Part shown: positions 58,621-64,000 of the stretch, piece after piece
Layout of the letters: each line of letters opens with the position of its first letter
How positions within the stretch are numbered: position 1 is the stretch's first letter
Program-made: the position numbers and the translations under genes
Notes under the pieces: model-generated
Databases searched by the model: none
The model's input: only the letters and a program-made list of their open reading frames with translations
What the model was told of the DNA's origin: nothing
Source of the DNA: Solobacterium sp.
GTDB lineage: Bacteria > Bacillota_I > Bacilli_A > Erysipelotrichales > Erysipelotrichaceae
Direction of reading: 5' to 3'
NCBI GenBank assembly: GCA_017432325.1
Contig: JAFRJJ010000069.1
Span: 1-64,000 of the forward strand
Length of the DNA: 64,000 nucleotides

Positions 58621-61233
58621 ATGGAAAAGAATCTGGAAACAAAATACGACCATCTGAAGGTCGAATCCGGGAAGTATGACGAATGGGTGAAAAAGGGTTA
58701 TTTCACTGCCGGGGACAAATCAAAGGATCCGTTTACGATCGTCATTCCGCCGCCGAATGTCACGGGCATTCTGCATATCGGACACGCATGGGACAACACG
58801 CTGCAGGATATCATTACCCGCTATAAGAGAATGCAGGGATATGACATGCTGTATCTGCCGGGCATGGACCATGCAGGTATCGCGACACAGGCAAGAGTCG
58901 ACGCAAGACTGAAGTCCGAAGGTACGAACCGCTATGAGATCGGCCGTGAAAAGTTCCTGGAACGAGCATGGGAATGGAAAGAGGAATATGCCGCAACGAT
59001 CCGCAAACAGTGGGCGAAACTCGGCAATTCTCTGGACTATACAAGAGAACGCTTTACGATGGACGAGGGCTTCAACGCTGCTGTCAGACATGTATTTGTC
59101 ACGCTGTACAATGAGGGACTGATCTACCGCGGCTGGAGGATCATCAACTGGGATCCGGTTGCCCGTACTGCCCTCAGCAATATCGAGGTTTACCATCAGA
59201 ACGACCCCGGCAAGATGTACTACTTCAAATACCATGTAGTGGATTCCGAAGAGACATTTACAGTCGCTACAACAAGACCGGAAACGATGTTCGGTGACGT
59301 ATGCGTCGTTGTCAATCCGGAAGATCCCAGATTCAAGCACCTGATCGGAAAGAAGGCGGTCAACCCGGCAAACGGGGAAGTGCTTGAGATCATCGCGGAC
59401 GACTATGTCGATGTGGAATTCGGTACCGGTGCGATGAAGTGCACGCCGGCGCACGACCCCAACGACTTCCTGATCGCTGAAAGACACGGTCTGCCGAAAC
59501 CCATCTGCATGAACCCGGACGGAACGATGAACGCGCTGGCCGGGGAATTCGAGGGCATGGACCGTTACGAATGCAGAGACCGCCTGACTGAACGCATTGA
59601 GTCAGAAGGCAACCTGGTCAAGATCGAAGATATCCAGCATGATGTCGGACACTCCGAACGCACGCACTGCGTCGTTGAACCGTATCTTTCCCAGCAGTGG
59701 TTCGTCAAGATGAAGCCGCTGGCACAGGATGTCCTGGATCATCAGGATGATCCGGACCAGAAGATCACATTCTATCCCGAGCGTTTTGAGCGTACATTCT
59801 CACAGTGGCTGGAGAATATCGAAGACTGGTGCATCTCCAGACAGCTCTGGTGGGGACACAGGATCCCGGCATGGTACAACAATACGACAGGGGAGACCTA
59901 TGTCGGTGATACGGAACCGGAAGATATCGAAAACTGGACACAGGATGAAGACGTCCTGGATACATGGTTCTCCAGCGCTCTTTGGCCATTCGCAACACTG
60001 GGCTGGCCCGAGGAAACAGATGATTACCATCATTTCTATCCGACGACCACGATGGTCACCGGATATGACATCATCTTCTTCTGGGTCGCAAGAATGGCGT
60101 TCCAGGCAAGACACTTTACACATGACCGTCCGTTCAGGGATGTCCTGATCCACGGCCTGATCCGTGACGCGCAGGGCCGCAAGATGTCCAAATCACTGGG
60201 CAACGGCATCGACCCGATGCAGGTCATCGATGAGTACGGTGTCGACGCGCTGAGATTCTTCCTCACGACAAACTCCACGCCCGGCCAGGATATGCGTTAT
60301 ATCCCCGAAAAGGTCGAGGCGGCATGGAACTTCATCAACAAGATCTGGAATGCGAGCAGGTTCGTCCTCATGAATCTGCCGGAAGGCATGAGCGCGGATG
60401 ATATCGATCTGAGTCACCTGTCACTGGCCGATACATGGATCCTGAACAAACTGAATGAAACGATCGCGCATGTCAACGCGAACATGGATAAGTATGAGTT
60501 CGCGCTTGTCGGCAACGAACTGTACGCATTCGTCTGGGATGATTTCTGCAGCTGGTATGTGGAAATGAGCAAGGCAAGCCTGTCTTCCGATGATCCTGAA
60601 GTCGTCAAGGCGGCACAGTCCACGCTTTACATCATGCTGGACCATATCGTCAGACTGCTGCATCCGTTCATGCCGTTTGTAACGGAAGAGATCTTCGGCA
60701 TGCTGAATGAGAAAGAAGAAAGCATCTGCATCGCGAAATGGGCTGAAACGGTCGAAGGCCTGCCTGCATGCGATATGGAATCCATGGAGCGCCTGATCTC
60801 GATTATCAAGAAGACAAGAGAAGTCAAGATCGCAAACGATTTGAAGCCGGGTGCGCATCTGGATATCCTTGTCAAGGATATTGACAACCAGCTGATCGAA
60901 CCGGATGAACAGCTGAGCTCGATCCTGGAGCGTATGGCAAAAACAACATGGAAGTCTTCGCTGGACGGCGACCTGACTGTACATCCCGTCAAGTCCGGAT
61001 CCATCTATATTCCTTCCGAACAGCTGCTTGATAAAGCTGCTGAGATCGCAAAACTGACGAGTGAAAAAACACGTCTGGAAAGCGAGATCAAGCGTTCAAC
61101 GGGTATCCTTTCCAATCAGGGATTCCTGGCAAAAGCGCCTGCCGCAAAAGTCGAGACCGAAAAGAAAAAACTCGACGATTACAAAAAGCAATATGATGTC
61201 GTTATTGCGAGATTGCAGGCTTTAAACGTATAA
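58621..61233 (+). CDS. valS: Valyl-tRNA synthetase
   Basis: An 870-residue class I synthetase that charges tRNA-Val. HIGH motif HIGHAWDNTLQ (about 46), a large editing domain (~180-330, with TTRPETMFGD), KMSKS at RKMSKSLGNG (about 520), and a C-terminal coiled-coil arm (~805-870). AGGAGG precedes the ATG. It is controlled by the valine T-box. Confidence 0.97.
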   Translation: MEKNLETKYDHLKVESGKYDEWVKKGYFTAGDKSKDPFTIVIPPPNVTGILHIGHAWDNTLQDIITRYKRMQGYDMLYLPGMDHAGIATQARVDARLKSEGTNRYEIGREKFLERAWEWKEEYAATIRKQWAKLGNSLDYTRERFTMDEGFNAAVRHVFVTLYNEGLIYRGWRIINWDPVARTALSNIEVYHQNDPGKMYYFKYHVVDSEETFTVATTRPETMFGDVCVVVNPEDPRFKHLIGKKAVNPANGEVLEIIADDYVDVEFGTGAMKCTPAHDPNDFLIAERHGLPKPICMNPDGTMNALAGEFEGMDRYECRDRLTERIESEGNLVKIEDIQHDVGHSERTHCVVEPYLSQQWFVKMKPLAQDVLDHQDDPDQKITFYPERFERTFSQWLENIEDWCISRQLWWGHRIPAWYNNTTGETYVGDTEPEDIENWTQDEDVLDTWFSSALWPFATLGWPEETDDYHHFYPTTTMVTGYDIIFFWVARMAFQARHFTHDRPFRDVLIHGLIRDAQGRKMSKSLGNGIDPMQVIDEYGVDALRFFLTTNSTPGQDMRYIPEKVEAAWNFINKIWNASRFVLMNLPEGMSADDIDLSHLSLADTWILNKLNETIAHVNANMDKYEFALVGNELYAFVWDDFCSWYVEMSKASLSSDDPEVVKAAQSTLYIMLDHIVRLLHPFMPFVTEEIFGMLNEKEESICIAKWAETVEGLPACDMESMERLISIIKKTREVKIANDLKPGAHLDILVKDIDNQLIEPDEQLSSILERMAKTTWKSSLDGDLTVHPVKSGSIYIPSEQLLDKAAEIAKLTSEKTRLESEIKRSTGILSNQGFLAKAPAAKVETEKKKLDDYKKQYDVVIARLQALNV

Positions 61234-61240
61234 AACATGT

Positions 61241-61246
61241 TATAAT
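61241..61246 (+). promoter_or_regulatory. Extended -10 box before the hydrolase leader
   Basis: TGtTATAAT with the -10 at 61241-61246 would start a transcript near 61253, giving a leader of about 115 bases. The -35 is not clear. Confidence 0.5.
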
Positions 61247-61268
61247 CGTTACAGGGAGAAATACTTGT

Positions 61269-61298
61269 ATGAACAATCGGAGATGGCAATCAGTCTGA
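61269..61298 (+). CDS. Possible leader peptide MNNRRWQSV
   Basis: A nine-codon reading frame with GGGAG eight bases upstream, placed at the start of the hydrolase leader. Its codons cover the left arm of the terminator-like hairpin at 61280-61326. It could take part in attenuation, but a chance frame of this length is common. Confidence 0.3.
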   Translation: MNNRRWQSV

Positions 61299-61331
61299 AT
61301 GAAAAGAGTACTTGTTTTGCCATCTCTTTAT
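61280..61331 (+). terminator. Terminator-like hairpin between valS and the hydrolase gene
   Basis: GAGATGGCAA (61280-61289) and TTGCCATCTC (61317-61326) form a perfect 10-bp stem with a long loop, followed by TTTATT. It may end valS transcription, attenuate the hydrolase transcript, or both. Confidence 0.6.
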
Positions 61332-61368
61332 TAAGGTTTCGGATTCAGAAGACCGGGAGGTTTTATTT

Positions 61369-62307
61369 GTGAGCAAAAAAGAAAAGAAACATAGACTTCT
61401 GAAAGCAGTCGGGATCACTGCCGCGGCCGGATGTGCTGCCTACGGCGGTCTTTCGTATTACATTTTCAGGGAGGCCTTTGACACGGAGGGTTCCTCTTTC
61501 TATGCGAAGATCCCATGGGACAGATCACCCAATCAGGAGCGGAATGATGAATGGTTCGCATCCAGCGTGCGTGATGAAGACTACATCGAATCATTCGATG
61601 GCCTGAAGCTTCACGCGATCCGTGTAACGAATCATCCTGAGCACCATAAATGGGTGATGGTGATCCACGGATATCATTCCAGCGCAAGCGCCATGATGGA
61701 CTGGCTGTACCGCTTTGACCAGATGGGCTACAACGTCTTCGCGCCTGACATGCGTGCAAGCGGTCTGTCGCAGGGCAGATTCACAGGCTTCGGATGGCCC
61801 GAGCACTATGACGTCATTGCCTGGATCAATTACCTGATTCGTCTGGATCCCGAAGCTGAGATCGCGCTGTTCGGTGCTTCCGCAGGCGCGGCTGCCGTCA
61901 TGTTCACAACAGGCGACTACCTGCCGGCAAATGTGAAGTGTGCTGTGGAAGACTGCGGCTACAGTGATCTGCGCGAGATCCTTATCAACAAAGTCAGCGA
62001 AATGGCAGAAGGCGTCCCGTCCGATATATTCATGCGCGGTGTCGACCTGTTCGTTTCCCAGATCCTGCATTATTCCATGTATGACGTGAGCATCCGCCGT
62101 GCGCTCTCCCAGTCACGGACACCGACACTGTTCATCCACGGCGAAGCGGATACGCTCGTACCCGTCAGTATGGTCTACGAAAACTATTATGCATGCGCGG
62201 CTGAAAAGGACCTGCTCGTCGTAGAGAACGCTGGACACTGTGCTGCATGCATGTCGGAAGAATACGATCCGAAGATCAAGGAATTCCTGAATAAATACGG
62301 TATGTAA
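61369..62307 (+). CDS. Membrane-anchored alpha/beta hydrolase
   Basis: A 312-residue serine hydrolase. A basic start and hydrophobic segment (~12-32) anchor it. The fold shows the oxyanion region VIHGYHSS, the nucleophile elbow GASAG, the acid in HGEADTLVP and the His in NAGHC. Substrate unknown; related proteins are thioesterases or peptidases. The start is GTG at 61369, fixed by GGGAGG eight bases upstream. Confidence 0.85.
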   Translation: MSKKEKKHRLLKAVGITAAAGCAAYGGLSYYIFREAFDTEGSSFYAKIPWDRSPNQERNDEWFASSVRDEDYIESFDGLKLHAIRVTNHPEHHKWVMVIHGYHSSASAMMDWLYRFDQMGYNVFAPDMRASGLSQGRFTGFGWPEHYDVIAWINYLIRLDPEAEIALFGASAGAAAVMFTTGDYLPANVKCAVEDCGYSDLREILINKVSEMAEGVPSDIFMRGVDLFVSQILHYSMYDVSIRRALSQSRTPTLFIHGEADTLVPVSMVYENYYACAAEKDLLVVENAGHCAACMSEEYDPKIKEFLNKYGM

Positions 62308-62314
62308 TCTGGTT

Positions 62315-62337
62315 TCAAAGGGACTAGGGTCCTTTGA
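62315..62337 (+). other. Hairpin between the hydrolase and ppdK
   Basis: TCAAAGG and CCTTTGA pair. No T-run follows, so termination is doubtful. Downstream, TGtTATAAA (about 62359-62367) may serve as the ppdK -10. Confidence 0.4.
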
Positions 62338-62385
62338 TTATAAAAACAGCTTCAATAACTTGTTATAAATAAGAAGGAGGAAACA

Positions 62386-64000
62386 ATGGCTGTAAAAAAG
62401 TATGTCTACAAATTTTCTGAAGGCGACGGAACGATGAGAGAACTGCTCGGCGGTAAGGGTGCAAACCTTGCTGAAATGAGCAAACTGGGAATGCCCGTTC
62501 CGAACGGCTTCACAATCACAACAGAGGGATGCACCGCTTACTATGAGGATGGTAAGAAGATCAATGACGAGATCATGGGACAGGTCCATAAGGCTCTGGC
62601 ATGGCTCGAAAAGGATACCGGCAAAAAGCTCGGCAGTCCGAAAAATCCTCTGCTCGTATCTGTACGTTCCGGTGCGCGCGCTTCCATGCCCGGTATGATG
62701 GACACGATCCTGAACCTCGGTATGAATGATGAGGTAGTTCTGTCTGTTGCTGAAGCTTCTCAGAACAAGCGTTTCGCATATGACAGCTATCGTCGTTTCA
62801 TCCAGATGTTCTCCGACGTTGTCATGGGACTGAGCAAAGCAAAGTTTGAAGAAGTAATCGATGAAGTAAAAGCAGCTAAGGGCGTTAAACTCGATATCGA
62901 ACTTGACGCTGATGACATGGTCGAACTGACAGCCAGATTCAAGGAATTCTATAAAGAAAACCTGAAGGAAGATTTCCCGCAGGACGCTAAAGTTCAGCTC
63001 GAACGCGCGATCGAAGCAGTATTCCGTTCCTGGAATAATGACAGAGCGATCTACTACCGTCGTATGAACGATATCCCTGACAGCTGGGGAACAGCAGTCA
63101 ACGTTCAGTCCATGGTCTTCGGAAACATGGGTGAAGACTGCGGTACAGGTGTTGCATTCACACGTAACCCCGCTACAGGCGAAAAGAAACTGTTCGGCGA
63201 ATTCCTGATGAACGCTCAGGGTGAAGACGTTGTTGCTGGTATCCGTACACCGCAGCCGATCTCACAGCTGAAGAAGACAATGCCCGAAGCATACAAGCAG
63301 TTCGTTGAGATCTGTGACAGACTGGAACATCATTATCATGATATGCAGGATATGGAGTTCACGATCGAACACGGAAAACTCTTCATGCTGCAGACAAGAA
63401 ACGGCAAGAGAACAGCAGCTGCTGCTCTGAAAGTTGCTGTTGACATGGTCAAAGAAGGCCTCGTTACAACCGATCAGGCTCTGATGATGGTTGAACCGAA
63501 GCAGCTCGATGACCTCCTCCATCCGATGTTCGACGCTGCTGACCTGAAGGCAAAAGCAGGTGATGTCATTGCCAAGGGTCTGGCTGCTTCTCCTGGTGCA
63601 GGTTCCGGTGCTGTTGTCTTCACAGCTGAAGACGCTAAGGCATGGAGCGAAGCAGGCAAGAAGGTCGTTCTTGTACGTCTTGAAACATCTCCTGAAGATA
63701 TCGAAGGTATGCATGTATCGCAGGCTATCGTTACTGTCCGCGGCGGTATGACAAGCCACGCTGCAGTCGTAGCAAGAGGCATGGGCGCATGCTGCGTATC
63801 CGGATGCGGTGATATTTCCGTTAATGAAGCTGCTAAGACATTCACAGTCAACGGCGAAACATTCAATGAAGGCGATGTTATTTCCGTTGATGGTACAACA
63901 GGTCTCGTTTACAGAGGCGAGATCAAGACCGTTCCTGCAACGATCTCCGGAAACTTCAAGAAGTTCATGGATTGGGCAGATGCTCGCCGTACTCTGAAGA
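62386..64000 (+). CDS. ppdK: Pyruvate, phosphate dikinase (5' part, runs off the window)
   Basis: 538 codons of an enzyme of about 875 residues that interconverts pyruvate, ATP and Pi with PEP, AMP and PPi. The ATP-grasp part starts MAVKKYVYKFSEGDG and has LGGKGANLAEM and SVRSGARASMPGMMDTILNLG. The phosphohistidine domain has GGMTSHAAVVARG with the catalytic His. The PEP/pyruvate barrel lies beyond the edge. AAGGAGG precedes the ATG. No frameshift is seen. Confidence 0.97.
   Translation, partial: MAVKKYVYKFSEGDGTMRELLGGKGANLAEMSKLGMPVPNGFTITTEGCTAYYEDGKKINDEIMGQVHKALAWLEKDTGKKLGSPKNPLLVSVRSGARASMPGMMDTILNLGMNDEVVLSVAEASQNKRFAYDSYRRFIQMFSDVVMGLSKAKFEEVIDEVKAAKGVKLDIELDADDMVELTARFKEFYKENLKEDFPQDAKVQLERAIEAVFRSWNNDRAIYYRRMNDIPDSWGTAVNVQSMVFGNMGEDCGTGVAFTRNPATGEKKLFGEFLMNAQGEDVVAGIRTPQPISQLKKTMPEAYKQFVEICDRLEHHYHDMQDMEFTIEHGKLFMLQTRNGKRTAAAALKVAVDMVKEGLVTTDQALMMVEPKQLDDLLHPMFDAADLKAKAGDVIAKGLAASPGAGSGAVVFTAEDAKAWSEAGKKVVLVRLETSPEDIEGMHVSQAIVTVRGGMTSHAAVVARGMGACCVSGCGDISVNEAAKTFTVNGETFNEGDVISVDGTTGLVYRGEIKTVPATISGNFKKFMDWADARRTLK

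Overview
The window comes from a bacterial chromosome of mid GC content, most likely a Firmicute close to the Erysipelotrichia. The evidence is two T-box leaders (tyrS, valS), an FMN riboswitch before ribU, the rplU-prp-rpmA cluster with the L27 N-terminal extension that Prp removes, a comG pseudopilus operon, strong Shine-Dalgarno sequences, and gene orders shared with Bacillus (murC-ytxG/ytxH-ccpA-tyrS; ispH-cshB-nfo). TGA is used as a stop throughout. The genus is inference. Nothing looks like a prophage, insertion sequence, CRISPR array, rRNA or tRNA; this is mostly core chromosome with some unusual lineage-specific genes.

Layout. 0-6.5 kb: a lipoprotein, an acidic low-complexity protein, murC, a DUF948 protein with two long amphipathic-helix proteins, and a CcpA-like regulator. 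6.5-14.4 kb: T-box and tyrS, a lipoprotein, a MurJ/YtgP-type flippase, an RsuA-type pseudouridine synthase, ispH (reverse), cshB, nfo. 14.4-19.4 kb: a two-gene iron redox operon with four rubredoxin domains, a ferredoxin domain and a rubrerythrin domain, then ispG (reverse), rpmG and small genes. 19.4-23 kb: comGA to comGG-like genes. 23-31.4 kb: efp with a rare active loop, an 896-residue repeat and membrane protein, FMN riboswitch and ribU, a tail-anchored protein, cmk, der, gpsA. 31.4-38.3 kb: a transglutaminase-like protein, an old-yellow-enzyme flavoprotein, a TerD-like protein behind a structured leader, pyrC. 38.3-45 kb: two short-chain dehydrogenases around a MerR regulator, a nuclease-helicase fusion and a class A penicillin-binding protein, mostly reverse. 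45-52.4 kb: dnaE, a two-component pair, a methyltransferase, and two reverse phosphatase genes. 52.4-58.4 kb: rplU-prp-rpmA, obgE, ruvAB, an SRAP (HMCES/YedK) protein, a dehydrogenase and a small membrane protein. 58.4-64 kb: T-box and valS, a membrane-anchored hydrolase behind a possible attenuator, and the start of ppdK, which runs off the window.

The strongest unexpected signals are these. (1) At least five genes have a -10 box placed so that transcription would begin at, or one base from, the start codon, which suggests leaderless mRNAs. (2) EF-P has Met32 where the modified lysine normally sits. (3) A MerR module has matching palindromes inside 19-bp promoter spacers in front of two dehydrogenases. 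(4) A ferredoxin-rubredoxin-rubrerythrin-rubredoxin fusion has a strong in-frame internal start. (5) The TerD-like gene and the hydrolase gene have terminator-like leaders. (6) A PD-(D/E)XK-like domain is fused to a superfamily 1 helicase.
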